Origin: CAZMHL01 sp045605445
GTDB taxonomy: Bacteria; Bacillota; Clostridia; RGIG6154
Assembly (NCBI GenBank): GCA_045605445.1
Contig: JAZUPZ010000006.1
Coordinates: forward strand, 1 to 64,000
Direction of reading: 5' to 3'
DNA: 64,000 bases
The notes beneath the pieces are model-generated. The model searched no databases and was not told the origin of the DNA. It saw only the letters and a program-made list of their open reading frames with translations. Made by a program: the position numbers and the translations under genes. The first letter of the stretch is position 1, and each line of letters opens with the position of its first letter. Shown one piece after another: positions 1 through 9,724 of the stretch.

Positions 1-1
1 G

Positions 2-2050
2 AAAATGAAGGCCCGACTTCCAAAATCTGCTTACAAGGAAGTTGTAAGAGTTATGGAGCAGGGTGGTGAATTATCCCTGGCAACAGCGGATATTATTGCG
101 AAGGCAATGAAAGACTGGGCAGTGGAAAAAGGGGCAACCCATTATTCGCACTGGTTCCAGCCATTAACAGGAATTACAGCAGAAAAACATGATTCCTTTA
201 TTACCCATCCTGATGAAGATGGAAAAATGCTCATGGAATTTTCCGGAAAAGAATTGATTAAAGGAGAACCGGACGCATCTTCTTTCCCATCCGGCGGACT
301 TCGTGCAACCTTTGAGGCAAGGGGATATACAGCCTGGGATCCAACCTCTTATGCTTTTATAAAAGGAAGCACTCTTTGTATTCCTACTGCTTTCTGTTCT
401 TATGGCGGGGAAGCGCTTGATAAGAAAACGCCTCTCCTTCGTTCAATGGAGCAGATAAATAAGCAGGCAATGAGAGTTGTTAAACTTTTCGGAAATGAAA
501 ATGTCACTTCTGTAAAAACAACAGTAGGTCCTGAACAGGAATATTTCCTTGTTGATAAAGAAATGTATGATAAACGTCCCGACCTTATTTTTGCGGGCAG
601 AACTTTGTACGGAGCGAAGCCTCCTAAGGGTCAGGAACTTGACGATCATTATTTCGGAACAATAAAGTCAAAGGTTAAAGGCTTTATGAAAGAGCTTGAC
701 GAGGAACTCTGGAAGCTGGGAATTCTTGCTAAAACTGAACATAATGAAGCGGCTCCTGCTCAGCACGAGCTTGCTCCTATTTATACTACAACCAATATTG
801 CAACCGACCATAATCAGCTTACAATGGAGCTTATGCAGCGAATTGCAAAAAAACACGGTCTTGTTTGTATTCTCCATGAAAAACCTTTTGAGGGAGTAAA
901 CGGAAGCGGTAAGCATAATAACTGGTCAATAAGCACAAATACAGGTAAAAATCTTCTTGATCCCGGTGAAACCCCTTACGACAATGCTCAGTTCCTTCTT
1001 TTTCTCTGCGCGGTAATTAAGGCTGTTGATGACTATCAGGATCTGCTCAGAATCTCTGTTGCATCAGCCGGAAATGACCACAGACTCGGTGCAAATGAAG
1101 CTCCTCCTGCTGTTGTTTCAATTTTCCTTGGTGATGAACTTACAGATATTCTCAATGCCATTGAAAACGGAGATGCATATGAGGGAAAAGAAAAAACAAT
1201 AATGAAGGTCGGAGTTCACATTCTCCCAAGATTCCCAAAAGATACAACTGACAGAAACAGAACCAGTCCTTTTGCCTTTACAGGTAATAAGTTTGAATTC
1301 AGAATGCTTGGTTCCTCAATGTCAATTTCCGATGCAAATGTTGTAATTAACACGGCTGTTGCAGAAAGCCTTTGCTCATTTGCCGACGAGCTTGAAGGGG
1401 CTGAAAACTTTAATGAAGCACTTCATAAGCTTATCCAGAAAACAATTAAGGAACATAAGAGAATTATCTTCAACGGTAATGGTTACGGCGACGAATGGCT
1501 TAAAGAAGCAGAAAAAAGAGGGCTTTCAAATTATAAAACAACCCCTGAATGTCTGCCTCATTTCCTTGATGAGAAAAATATTGCTTTATTTACAAAGTAT
1601 AAAGTTTTCACAGAAACAGAAATGAAAGCAAGATATGAAATTATGCTTGATACATATGCAAAAGTAATGAGAATCGAAGCTCTTACAATGGTTGATATGG
1701 CAATTAAGGATATTCTTCCTGCAGCATCAGCATTCACAGGTAAGCTTGCTAAAAGGCTTATTGCTAAAAAAGAAGCTCTTAAGGGCGTTGACTGTACATA
1801 TGAAGAAAAGCTTGTTGAAAAGCTTTCAGGCTTAGTTGGTGAAATGTACAACAGAAAAGAAGCACTTGAAAAAGCTCTTGAAGAAATTAAGGTAATAAAA
1901 GATCCACAGAAGAAAGCAGAGTTCTACAGAGAAAGTGTATTTACACGCATGGAAAAATTAAGAGAATCTGCCGACGCAATCGAACAGATTACCGACAGAA
2001 GCTTCTGGCCTTATCCAAGCTATGCAGATCTCTTGTTCGGAGTAAGATAA
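2..2050 (+). CDS. glnN: Glutamine synthetase type III, 5' end cut by window
   Basis: Makes glutamine from glutamate, ammonia and ATP in the cytoplasm. The long chain (over 680 residues here) and the conserved blocks EHNEAAPAQHELAPIY and GSGKHNNWSIST identify the type III (GlnN) family of about 700 residues, not the 450-residue type I. The frame is open back to the window edge, and the first Met falls just before RLPKSAY, a block that lies some way inside type III proteins, so the true start is upstream. It ends 40 bases before a convergent Fe-S gene, with a shared terminator between. No regulator is visible because the promoter is outside the window. Confidence 0.93.
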   Translation, partial: KMKARLPKSAYKEVVRVMEQGGELSLATADIIAKAMKDWAVEKGATHYSHWFQPLTGITAEKHDSFITHPDEDGKMLMEFSGKELIKGEPDASSFPSGGLRATFEARGYTAWDPTSYAFIKGSTLCIPTAFCSYGGEALDKKTPLLRSMEQINKQAMRVVKLFGNENVTSVKTTVGPEQEYFLVDKEMYDKRPDLIFAGRTLYGAKPPKGQELDDHYFGTIKSKVKGFMKELDEELWKLGILAKTEHNEAAPAQHELAPIYTTTNIATDHNQLTMELMQRIAKKHGLVCILHEKPFEGVNGSGKHNNWSISTNTGKNLLDPGETPYDNAQFLLFLCAVIKAVDDYQDLLRISVASAGNDHRLGANEAPPAVVSIFLGDELTDILNAIENGDAYEGKEKTIMKVGVHILPRFPKDTTDRNRTSPFAFTGNKFEFRMLGSSMSISDANVVINTAVAESLCSFADELEGAENFNEALHKLIQKTIKEHKRIIFNGNGYGDEWLKEAEKRGLSNYKTTPECLPHFLDEKNIALFTKYKVFTETEMKARYEIMLDTYAKVMRIEALTMVDMAIKDILPAASAFTGKLAKRLIAKKEALKGVDCTYEEKLVEKLSGLVGEMYNRKEALEKALEEIKVIKDPQKKAEFYRESVFTRMEKLRESADAIEQITDRSFWPYPSYADLLFGVR

Positions 2051-2083
2051 AAAAATAACCTCGTATGAGGTTATTTTTTTATC
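2049..2083. terminator. Bidirectional intrinsic terminator
   Basis: AATAACCTC and GAGGTTATT form a perfect stem around a GTAT loop, flanked by A-run and T-run on the two sides. It can end both glnN (plus) and the convergent Fe-S protein gene (minus). Confidence 0.85.
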
Positions 2084-2090
2084 TTCGTAA

Positions 2091-3161
2091 TTAGTCTGCT
2101 TCAAGATCGTGCTTTTTTGAAAGCTCATTTTGTTCACCGGTTACTTTTGAACCTGATTTTGACATTGCACCAAGTCCGCTTACGGCAGTGTTGCCACCTT
2201 CTTTTGCTTCGTAGTCTGACCAGTCAACCTGCCATAAAGGCTTTCTTCTGAAAGGCTTCTTGAATTTGTTAGTAAGAACTCCTCTTTTTTCGAGGTTAAT
2301 CATACAAGCTCTTGTGCAGCCTTTTGCTCCGCAAACTGCCTGACCTGTATTATAAAGATTTGCAGGTTTGAAGTAGAAAGGAGAGTGTGAAGCAGGTTTA
2401 ATGTCGTCTCTGCCTTCCTGATATGTTCCTTTTTCTCCTTCTTTACAAAGTTCGCCGCCTCTGAAAGCGATGTCGCAGGCGTCGCAGTCCAGTTCGCCCC
2501 ATTCAACCTCATGACCTGCAAGAGTAACTTTAACAGTTTTTGTCGGGCTGATAGCGTGCCCCGGACATTCTCTTACACAAGCCATGCATTTGTTGCAAAG
2601 CTTCGGGCCGTTATAAATCGGGTCCGGTTCGAGCTCAAGCTCGGTAAGAATTACGCCTACTCTGAGACGGGGACCAAACTCAGGAGTTAAAAGCATTTTA
2701 CTATAGCCTATTTCTCCAAGACCTGCGAGATATGCACAAATTCTCAAGTGAAGCATAATGTCAGGCTGAGGCTTTCCTTCTTCTACCGGTTTTGAATAAT
2801 TTTCTCTTATATTTCCGTCGTTGTCAATGCCTCTCCAGTCGCTCTGGTGACCAAGGGGAATTGCTTCGTAGCCTTCGTCCTCAATAAAACGGCACATGTT
2901 CATAACGGTCATAGGAATGTATGTATATGTAAGTCCACCATAACCCATAGCTGAGTAATTTGAGAAAAATGTTCCTTCTTCAATTCCTCTTAAGGAACCT
3001 CTCATAACACGGAATCCCATAACTATCATACTTTTTGCTTCAGGCATAATAAATCTTGGGTCCATATTTGGCGGAGCCCCTTCAAATCTGTCCATTGGAG
3101 CAATCCCGCAAATGTCCGCACCGCATCGGTAAGCAAGTTCTTTTATTTCTTTCGCGTTCAT
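2091..3161 (-). CDS. 4Fe-4S double-cluster reductase-like protein (QueG/reductive dehalogenase-like fold)
   Basis: A predicted cytoplasmic iron-sulfur oxidoreductase of 356 residues; the substrate is unknown. The N-terminal half (ADICGIAP, then AKSMIVMGF) resembles the epoxyqueuosine reductase / reductive dehalogenase superfamily. CNKCMACVRECP at about residues 189-200 is a 4Fe-4S motif, followed by further cysteines (CDACDIAF, CGAKGCTRACM) that could hold a second cluster. No Tat signal is seen. The start at 3161 follows a good GAGAGGAA site; a longer frame to 3194 would run into the -10 box and is rejected. It is transcribed divergently from an AraC regulator, which may control it. A true QueG role is doubtful because the helical repeat C-terminus is missing. 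Confidence 0.7.
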   Translation of the reverse strand: MNAKEIKELAYRCGADICGIAPMDRFEGAPPNMDPRFIMPEAKSMIVMGFRVMRGSLRGIEEGTFFSNYSAMGYGGLTYTYIPMTVMNMCRFIEDEGYEAIPLGHQSDWRGIDNDGNIRENYSKPVEEGKPQPDIMLHLRICAYLAGLGEIGYSKMLLTPEFGPRLRVGVILTELELEPDPIYNGPKLCNKCMACVRECPGHAISPTKTVKVTLAGHEVEWGELDCDACDIAFRGGELCKEGEKGTYQEGRDDIKPASHSPFYFKPANLYNTGQAVCGAKGCTRACMINLEKRGVLTNKFKKPFRRKPLWQVDWSDYEAKEGGNTAVSGLGAMSKSGSKVTGEQNELSKKHDLEAD

Positions 3162-3185
3162 ATTTAATTCCTCTCTTTCAGCTAG

Positions 3186-3214
3186 ATTATACATAATGTG
3201 AACTATAACTTCAA
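3186..3214 (-). promoter_or_regulatory. Promoter for the Fe-S protein gene
   Basis: TTGAAG (3209-3214) and TATAAT (3186-3191) on the minus strand are separated by exactly 17 bases. This gives a leader of about 20 bases before the start at 3161 and supports that start over the longer frame. Confidence 0.65.
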
Positions 3215-3301
3215 TATTTAAAACGATTATTTTTTAAACTATTCGCTCATTTTATATTACATATAGAAACAATGGATTATAATAAAGGTGAGGTGATGCG
3301 A

Positions 3302-4108
3302 ATGGATCATATTTTTAATAATTATATTACAAAATATACTCTTGACAACGTGTTTATAATGAAACACTCTCCTAAAATACTAAGAAAGAAAATTGAAGGA
3401 CGTCCCACAAATTCGTTTCTTTATGTGCTTTCCGGCAGATGTCATTATAAATATGGTGATACAGAGTTCTGGGTAGAAGAATCCGATACTGCTTATCTTC
3501 CTAAAGGTAGCTGTTATTTTTATGAGGTTGTTTCAAAGGAAACGCAATGTATTCAGCTTGAATTTGACCTCGAAGAGGTTAATGGAACAGAAATACAAAA
3601 CGTTGTACTTTCTGAAAAACCTATGTTGGTTTACGGATATAAGAATGAGCTTAAAAATTTGTTTGAAGAACTTCTTTCGGCGTATTATGATGACAAAATC
3701 AAAGCACTTTCTCTTATTTTCAATTTACTTAATATATGCAACAGTTCTTTGATGAACGACAAAAAACCGAATAAAGACTTTGTGAAAATTGCTCCTGCAA
3801 TGAGATATATTGAAGAAAATTTTCAGAACAAAATCTACGTGGAAGACCTTGCAAAAATGGTTTGTGTAAGTCAGTCACATCTGAGGAGACTTTTTCAGAA
3901 GTGTCTGGGTATGTCGCCGGTTAAGTATAAGAATTCAATTCTTATGAAAGCGGCGTGTAATATGCTTTTAAATGATTCAATGAACGTAAGTGAAACGGCA
4001 AATGCTCTGCAATTTAATGATATTTACACTTTTAGTCAGCTGTTTAAAAAGGAAATAGGAATTTCTCCGAAAAGGTATATAGAGGAGCATACAAAAAATA
4101 GTTGTTAA
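3302..4108 (+). CDS. AraC-family transcriptional regulator
   Basis: A one-component regulator with an N-terminal cupin-like sensing half (FLYVLSGRCHYKYGD, then an aromatic-rich barrel) and two C-terminal helix-turn-helix units in roughly the last 100 residues (IYVEDLAKMVCVSQSHLRRL, then SPKRYIEEH). The sensed ligand cannot be read from sequence; in this family it is often a sugar. The start at 3302 sits six bases after AGGTG; ATG at 3296 with AAAGG upstream is equally possible. It is divergent from the Fe-S protein gene and 78 bases upstream of the heparinase-like gene on the same strand, so it may regulate either side or both. Confidence 0.88.
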   Translation: MDHIFNNYITKYTLDNVFIMKHSPKILRKKIEGRPTNSFLYVLSGRCHYKYGDTEFWVEESDTAYLPKGSCYFYEVVSKETQCIQLEFDLEEVNGTEIQNVVLSEKPMLVYGYKNELKNLFEELLSAYYDDKIKALSLIFNLLNICNSSLMNDKKPNKDFVKIAPAMRYIEENFQNKIYVEDLAKMVCVSQSHLRRLFQKCLGMSPVKYKNSILMKAACNMLLNDSMNVSETANALQFNDIYTFSQLFKKEIGISPKRYIEEHTKNSC

Positions 4109-4186
4109 AAAAGCAATAAAATAAGTTATTTTTACTATTTCGGATGGGTCAATAGTGTGATATCATAATGAAAAGGAGTTGATTTT

Positions 4187-6118
4187 GTGGCAAATCTTAT
4201 TACTGATAAAAAGCTTTTTGGTGAATTATTGGATTTTAATTTTCCGGGACTTGAAAAAATTAAAAAAGAAACTGAAAAAAAGAACTATATTGACTGCCGG
4301 AAAATACTTGCAGATGTTTTCAGAAAATCCCTTAATCCTGATTTGTTTTTTACAACGCTTGAAAATAATGGGATAGTTGAGAAAAACGAAGAACTTATTG
4401 ACAATGCGGAAAAAGCGGTAAAACATTATGTTGTTTCATGCGGCATACCTTATGATTTTAAAGAGAAACCGGTGAAATGGACTTTTAATCCAACCGAAAA
4501 TCAGTACAAGGAATGGACTTGGCAGTTAAGCAGACATAATGAATGGACTAACCTTGCAAGGGCATACAGAGCAACTAAAAATAAAAGATATTCAAAAGCG
4601 TGTGAAGAACTTTTTGAAAGCTGGTTTAACACTTCGGACGATTGCCCTGATGACCGAAAATGCGGTTCAAGCTTATGCTGGAGAACAATTGAGTGCGGAA
4701 TAAGACAAGGCCTTGTGTGGCAAGAGGTAATTCACACATTTTATAACGAATTTTCAGACGATACAATTTGCGACTGGATAAAAGCTGTTTATCAGCATGG
4801 AGTAAGAATCAGAAAAGCTTATTCACAGAGAAACTGGCTTATAATGGAAATGAACGGTCTTGGACACATCGGTTTGTTTTATCCAATGCTTAAAGATTCA
4901 AAAGAATGGTATAACTTTGCAATTGAAATGCTTGAAAATCAACTTGAAGAACAGATTTATCCTGACGGAATGCATTATGAGCTCGCAACCGGCTATGCTT
5001 ATGTTATTCTTAATAATTATTTTAAACTCATAAACAGTGCAACAGTTTACGGAAGAAAAATTTCAGAAAAAATGTACAACCCTCTTGAAAGGCTACTTCT
5101 TTCTTATGTGAAAATGATGCGACCGGACGGAAAAACTCCGAATATCAATGACGGCACTTTTTCAGATGTGAAAGAAACAGTTTCACAGTTTATAAAATAT
5201 TATGAAAACAATCCCGAATTCAACTGGTTAATCAACGGTGGTAATGAACCCAGTTACACTTCTGTTGCCTTTGAATACGCAGGTCAGGCGGCACTTCGTA
5301 CCGCTTGGGGAAAAGATGATGTTCATATTTATTTTGACGGAGGTCCCATAGGCAGAGGACATCAGCATGAAGATAAACTTTCTTTAACCTTGTTTGCCAA
5401 CGGAAAGCAGGTTATTACAGAGGGAAATAACTATGCTTATGACGATTCTGAAATGAGAAAATATGTCTGCTCAACCAGAAGTCATAACACAGTAAGAATT
5501 GATGGTAAAGATCAAAACAGGAGAGCAAACTATACATGGGAAATTGAAGAAATTAAAAAGAAAAGCGATATGATTTTTAATTTTACCGATGAGGTTGATG
5601 CGGTTGCATCCTTTTATAACGAAGGTTACGGAGAAGACCTGCGAGGACTTGCTGTTCATACCAGAAACCTTTATTTCTTCAAAAAGTTTGAAAATTTGTC
5701 GCCCTTTGTTGTGATTGTTGACAGATTTACATCAGATGAAGAGCACGAATATGAAATAATGTGGCATATTGACTCAGAGCATCTTACAGAAGAAGGGGTT
5801 AATATAAAAACGGAAGATATAAGTATACTTTTTTCGAAAAAAAATGCAACCGTGAAAATTTTAAGGGGAGAAGAAGAACCTTACTTTCAGGGCTGGACTG
5901 CAGACAGTGTAGTTCAGGGGGATTTTCGCCCTGTTTATAATGCAAGCTATTTTGTTAAAGCAAAGGATGTAAGAGTGGTAACTGTTTTGAGCCCTTATAG
6001 TGAGAAAAAAGGAATTAAGAAAGTTTTGTCGAATACTTCAATTGATGATACTTTAATAACCCTTGTTGCAGACAGCGGTGAAAAGCTTGTCATCAATGAA
6101 AAAGATTATCTGAAATGA
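4187..6118 (+). CDS. Heparinase II/III-family polysaccharide lyase
   Basis: A likely uronate-polysaccharide or oligosaccharide lyase of 643 residues. The N-terminal alpha/alpha toroid (about residues 70-340) carries RNWLIMEMNGLGH (215-227) and YPDGMHYELATGY (258-270), where lyase Asn/Tyr residues are expected. The C-terminal beta-sandwich (about 365-643) carries HQHEDKLSL (392-400) and STRSHNTV (429-436), typical of the Heparinase_II_III domain. No signal peptide is visible, so it probably acts inside the cell on imported oligosaccharides. The GTG start at 4187 is eight bases after AAAGGAG. The exact family (PL12, PL15, PL17 or PL21) and the substrate cannot be settled by eye. Confidence 0.82.
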   Translation: MANLITDKKLFGELLDFNFPGLEKIKKETEKKNYIDCRKILADVFRKSLNPDLFFTTLENNGIVEKNEELIDNAEKAVKHYVVSCGIPYDFKEKPVKWTFNPTENQYKEWTWQLSRHNEWTNLARAYRATKNKRYSKACEELFESWFNTSDDCPDDRKCGSSLCWRTIECGIRQGLVWQEVIHTFYNEFSDDTICDWIKAVYQHGVRIRKAYSQRNWLIMEMNGLGHIGLFYPMLKDSKEWYNFAIEMLENQLEEQIYPDGMHYELATGYAYVILNNYFKLINSATVYGRKISEKMYNPLERLLLSYVKMMRPDGKTPNINDGTFSDVKETVSQFIKYYENNPEFNWLINGGNEPSYTSVAFEYAGQAALRTAWGKDDVHIYFDGGPIGRGHQHEDKLSLTLFANGKQVITEGNNYAYDDSEMRKYVCSTRSHNTVRIDGKDQNRRANYTWEIEEIKKKSDMIFNFTDEVDAVASFYNEGYGEDLRGLAVHTRNLYFFKKFENLSPFVVIVDRFTSDEEHEYEIMWHIDSEHLTEEGVNIKTEDISILFSKKNATVKILRGEEEPYFQGWTADSVVQGDFRPVYNASYFVKAKDVRVVTVLSPYSEKKGIKKVLSNTSIDDTLITLVADSGEKLVINEKDYLK

Positions 6119-6127
6119 GGGAGTAGT

Positions 6128-7975
6128 TTGAAGAGAATATTTTGTATTTTAATAGCCCTTCTTATTTTAACTGCAACTGCAGTAAGTGCTGAAACCTTTG
6201 TTCCTGTTTATGAAAAGGATTATTCCTTTGCAGGTGACAGATACAGCGTTTCCGAACTTGACACAAACGGGAAGATATTTGTGGGCGTAATGGCAGGTAA
6301 AATAGCATACAGTGAAGATTTTGAAACCTGGACAGTTTTAAAGGAACTTGATAATGTTGCAACAGTTTATTATCTTAAAGGGAATTTCTGCGCGGTAGGC
6401 AACGGTTTTACCTATATCTCCTCGGATGGAAAAAGCTGGGAGAAAAAAGGAAATAATCTTGCGCGGGCTCCGTGGACTGATAAATCGGCAAAATTAAACG
6501 GTTCTGTTGTGCTTTTCAATGGAGATGCAACATATCAGACCTATGACGGTATTAACTTTAAAGAGGTTAAGGATGTACCTCCGGGAGTAACCGTTTACGT
6601 TGTTAATAATAAGTTCTTTATGGAATCTACCACATATATGAGAGGAATTTATCATTCTGATAACGGTGAAAGCTTTGTAAAAACCGAAGTGCCGGGATAT
6701 ACCGATTCTCACAGTCATCTGAACATCAGATACTATGACGGAATGTATCATATTCAGGATTACTGGCGTAAGGTAGAAGATGAAAAATATAATTATCATT
6801 ATTATTCAAAAGACCTTGTTACCTGGCAAGAGGAACTCGTTATAAGGGATGAAGACAAATCTCCAATGGGCAGTAACTATATTTATATCGGTGATGAGCT
6901 CCACGCCTTTAACGGTAACGGAGTTGATATGGTTTATAAAAACGGCAACTGGGAATACGGACAGTATCAGATGAACGAAGACTTTTCTTCAATTCCGCCC
7001 TGGGTGTATTACATTATTACCGACAGTGGAATTGTTGCCTGGTCAACCTCTCATAACTGCTATTATCTTGGATTTGACAAAACCTTCAGAATGTACAAAG
7101 GAAAAGACAGAAAATGGTCAAATCTTTTTGTAAGCAACGGTAAATATTATATTTCCACAGCAACCGATAAGCTTTATACCTACGATTACGAAAAAGGATG
7201 GCTCCCTGCAACAAAAGAAGGAAACCTTGATGTGAATTACAGCAAAGCTTCAAACGGAAGCGTAAATCTTGAAACAGAGTTCATTGAAAGGGGAAGCTGG
7301 GCAGGATATGAAGGAAATAAGGAAATAACGGGCACTCTGACCGACGAAAAGGGAAATATAAAGAAAGTAGCATACGAGAATGCAAAATACGATACAGTGT
7401 CACTTATCGGCGGCAACGGCTATTTTATAATGCACGGTTTCAGTACCGGTGGATTCTACATTTCAAAGGACGGAATTAACCGCTATCGTTATAATAAAGA
7501 AATTTCCTTTGAAAATCTCAGAACTACTCCTGTTTCCGACGGAAAAACATTTATGTATAAAGATGCCGACGGGGTTATTTATAAAGGTGATATGAGTCAG
7601 TTTGAAAGTATAAATATTCCCGATACAATCAAGGTGTGCCTTGATGATGAATATCTCAGCTATGATGTTGCACCGGTGCTGGAAAGCGACAGAACGCTTG
7701 TTTCTGTAAGATTTCTTTTTGAAAGAGCAGGAGCAACGGTAGAATGGGATGAAACGGAGAATTCCTGCACTCTTACTTATAACGGCAAAACAGTTAAGGT
7801 GTATATAGACAATAAAATGGCGCTGGTAAACGGGGAAGAAAAGGAACTTGATGTTCCGGCAAGACTTATAAACGATAAGACAATGCTTCCTTTGAGATTC
7901 ATTTGTGAGGAATTCGGCTTTAATGTAACTTACGACGAAGTAACAGATACGGCATTTATAAAAACAAAAAAATAG
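6128..7975 (+). CDS. Secreted propeller-like protein with C-terminal copper-amine-oxidase-N-type domain
   Basis: An exported protein of 615 residues with no assigned activity. The signal peptide is clear: a basic start, a hydrophobic core and VSA-ET near residue 21. The body has repeated short units with the pattern S-x-D/N-G-x-x-W/F (YISSDGKSWEKK, YHSDNGESFVKT, YYSKDLVTWQEE, YISKDGINRY), as in BNR/sialidase-type beta-propellers. The last 110 residues, with SVRFLFERAGATVEWD and PLRFICEEFGFNVTYD, match the paired repeats of the Cu_amine_oxidN1 domain, found on many clostridial surface proteins. The TTG start follows GAGGG and is nine bases after the heparinase-like gene, so the two are probably co-transcribed. 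A carbohydrate-binding role is inference. Confidence 0.75.
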   Translation: MKRIFCILIALLILTATAVSAETFVPVYEKDYSFAGDRYSVSELDTNGKIFVGVMAGKIAYSEDFETWTVLKELDNVATVYYLKGNFCAVGNGFTYISSDGKSWEKKGNNLARAPWTDKSAKLNGSVVLFNGDATYQTYDGINFKEVKDVPPGVTVYVVNNKFFMESTTYMRGIYHSDNGESFVKTEVPGYTDSHSHLNIRYYDGMYHIQDYWRKVEDEKYNYHYYSKDLVTWQEELVIRDEDKSPMGSNYIYIGDELHAFNGNGVDMVYKNGNWEYGQYQMNEDFSSIPPWVYYIITDSGIVAWSTSHNCYYLGFDKTFRMYKGKDRKWSNLFVSNGKYYISTATDKLYTYDYEKGWLPATKEGNLDVNYSKASNGSVNLETEFIERGSWAGYEGNKEITGTLTDEKGNIKKVAYENAKYDTVSLIGGNGYFIMHGFSTGGFYISKDGINRYRYNKEISFENLRTTPVSDGKTFMYKDADGVIYKGDMSQFESINIPDTIKVCLDDEYLSYDVAPVLESDRTLVSVRFLFERAGATVEWDETENSCTLTYNGKTVKVYIDNKMALVNGEEKELDVPARLINDKTMLPLRFICEEFGFNVTYDEVTDTAFIKTKK

Positions 7976-7984
7976 CAAATAGTT

Positions 7985-8020
7985 AAACACCGACGGATAT
8001 TCCGCCGGTGTTTATATTTA
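7985..8020. terminator. Bidirectional terminator ending the purine operon
   Basis: AAACACCGACGGA and TCCGCCGGTGTTT form a 13-pair stem with one mismatch around a TAT loop. A- and T-rich flanks on both sides allow it to end the propeller-protein transcript and the minus-strand purine operon. Confidence 0.75.
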
Positions 8021-8032
8021 TTATAATTACAA

Positions 8033-9709
8033 TCAGAATAACCCTGTAATCTTGCCGTTTTCATCAACGTCAATTCTTTCAGCTGCGGGAACTTTAGGAA
8101 GTCCGGGCATTGTAAGAATGTCGCCTGTTAAAACAACTATAAAGCCTGCACCTGCAGAAACTTTAACATTTTTAACTGTAACTGTAAAGTTTTCAGGAGC
8201 ACCGAGCTTTGTGGGATCGTCAGAGAAGCTGTACTGGGTTTTTGCGACGCATACAGGTAATTTGTCAAAGCCAAGCTCTGTTAGCTGAGCAACCTGTTTC
8301 TTTGCGTTAGGAGTGAGGATAATTCCGTCACCGCCGTAAACCTTTTTAACAATAGCTTCAATTTTTTCTTCAATGGTTGTGTCAAGCTCGTAAGAGAAAG
8401 TAAAGTCGCCCTTTTCTTCTTCGCAGAGACGAACAACTTCTTTTGCAAGCTCTTCGCCGCCTTTTCCGCCTTCTGCCCAGACATTAGAAAGAACGGTGTT
8501 AACACCAAGCTCTTTACATTTTTCTATAATGAACTTTATCTCTTCATCTGTATCTGTGGGGAAGCGATTAACAGCAACAACACAAGGAAGCTTGTATACA
8601 TTTTTAATATTTGAAACGTGGCGTAAAAGATTAGGAATACCTTTTTCAAGAGCAACTAAATCTTCATTTGCAAGTTCAGTTTTTGCAAGACCACCGTGCA
8701 TTTTAAGAGCACGAACTGTTGCAACCATAACAACTGCATCGGGAGTAAGACCTGCAACACGGCATTTGATGTCAAGAAACTTTTCGGCACCTAAGTCTGC
8801 ACCGAAGCCTGCTTCTGTAATGGTATAGTCGCCCATTTTAAGAGCAAGCTTTGTAGCGGTAACTGAGTTACAGCCGTGAGCAATGTTGGCAAAAGGTCCG
8901 CCGTGAACAAATGCAGGAGTACCCTCTAAAGTCTGAACAAGGTTTGGCTTTAAAGCATCTTTAAGAAGAGCCGCCATAGCACCTGCTGCATTTAACTGAC
9001 CGCAGGTAACAGGCTTATCATCATAGGTATAACCAACAATAATATCTGAAAGCTTTTCTTTAAGCTCTGTGATTGAGCTTGAAAGACAAAGAACAGCCAT
9101 AATTTCACTTGCAACAGTAATATCAAAACCATCTTCTCTCGGAACGCCGTTAGCTTTACCGCCAAGACCGTTAACAATGAAACGAAGTTGTCTGTCGTTC
9201 ATATCAACGCAACGTTTCCATGTGATTTTTCTTACATCAATGTTAAGTGAGTTGCCCTGCTGAATGTGGTTGTCAAGCATTGCTGCAAGAAGGTTGTTTG
9301 CCGCACCGATAGCGTGGAAGTCACCTGTAAAGTGAAGGTTTATATCTTCCATTGGAACTACCTGTGCATATCCGCCGCCTGCTGCGCCGCCTTTAACACC
9401 GAAAACCGGGCCGAGAGAAGGTTCTCTCAGCGCAACGGTTACATCTTTTCCAATTCTTTTAAGTCCATCTGCAAGACCGATTGTTGTAGTTGTTTTACCT
9501 TCACCTGCAGGGGTGGGGGTAATTGCAGTAACAAGAATAAGTTTTCCGTCTTTTCTTTCTGTTTCTTTCAAAAGAGACAGATCAATTTTGGCCTTGTAGT
9601 TGCCGTAAAGCTCAATGTATTTTTCATCAACGTGAGCTCTTTTGGCAATTTCACTTATATGCTCCATTTTACAGCTCTGAGCAATTTCTATATCAGATTT
9701 GTATTCCAT
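8033..9709 (-). CDS. fhs: Formate-tetrahydrofolate ligase
   Basis: Makes 10-formyl-tetrahydrofolate from formate, tetrahydrofolate and ATP. The 558-residue length is normal for the family, and TPTPAGEGKTTTTIGLADGL is the ATP-binding loop; EPSLGPVFGVKGGAAGGGYA is a further hallmark block. The start at 9709 has a GGAGG site. It is the last gene of the purine operon, 15 bases after purL, which places supply of the formyl donor in the same transcript as its two users, purN and purH. It could also serve acetogenic or general one-carbon metabolism, but no other Wood-Ljungdahl genes are nearby. Confidence 0.97.
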   Translation of the reverse strand: MEYKSDIEIAQSCKMEHISEIAKRAHVDEKYIELYGNYKAKIDLSLLKETERKDGKLILVTAITPTPAGEGKTTTTIGLADGLKRIGKDVTVALREPSLGPVFGVKGGAAGGGYAQVVPMEDINLHFTGDFHAIGAANNLLAAMLDNHIQQGNSLNIDVRKITWKRCVDMNDRQLRFIVNGLGGKANGVPREDGFDITVASEIMAVLCLSSSITELKEKLSDIIVGYTYDDKPVTCGQLNAAGAMAALLKDALKPNLVQTLEGTPAFVHGGPFANIAHGCNSVTATKLALKMGDYTITEAGFGADLGAEKFLDIKCRVAGLTPDAVVMVATVRALKMHGGLAKTELANEDLVALEKGIPNLLRHVSNIKNVYKLPCVVAVNRFPTDTDEEIKFIIEKCKELGVNTVLSNVWAEGGKGGEELAKEVVRLCEEEKGDFTFSYELDTTIEEKIEAIVKKVYGGDGIILTPNAKKQVAQLTELGFDKLPVCVAKTQYSFSDDPTKLGAPENFTVTVKNVKVSAGAGFIVVLTGDILTMPGLPKVPAAERIDVDENGKITGLF

Positions 9710-9724
9710 TTTTTATACCTCCGA

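Noticed and set aside
3161..3194. Longer N-terminus for the Fe-S protein
   Set aside because: The extra codons overlap the -10 box, and the GAGAGGAA site points to the start at 3161.
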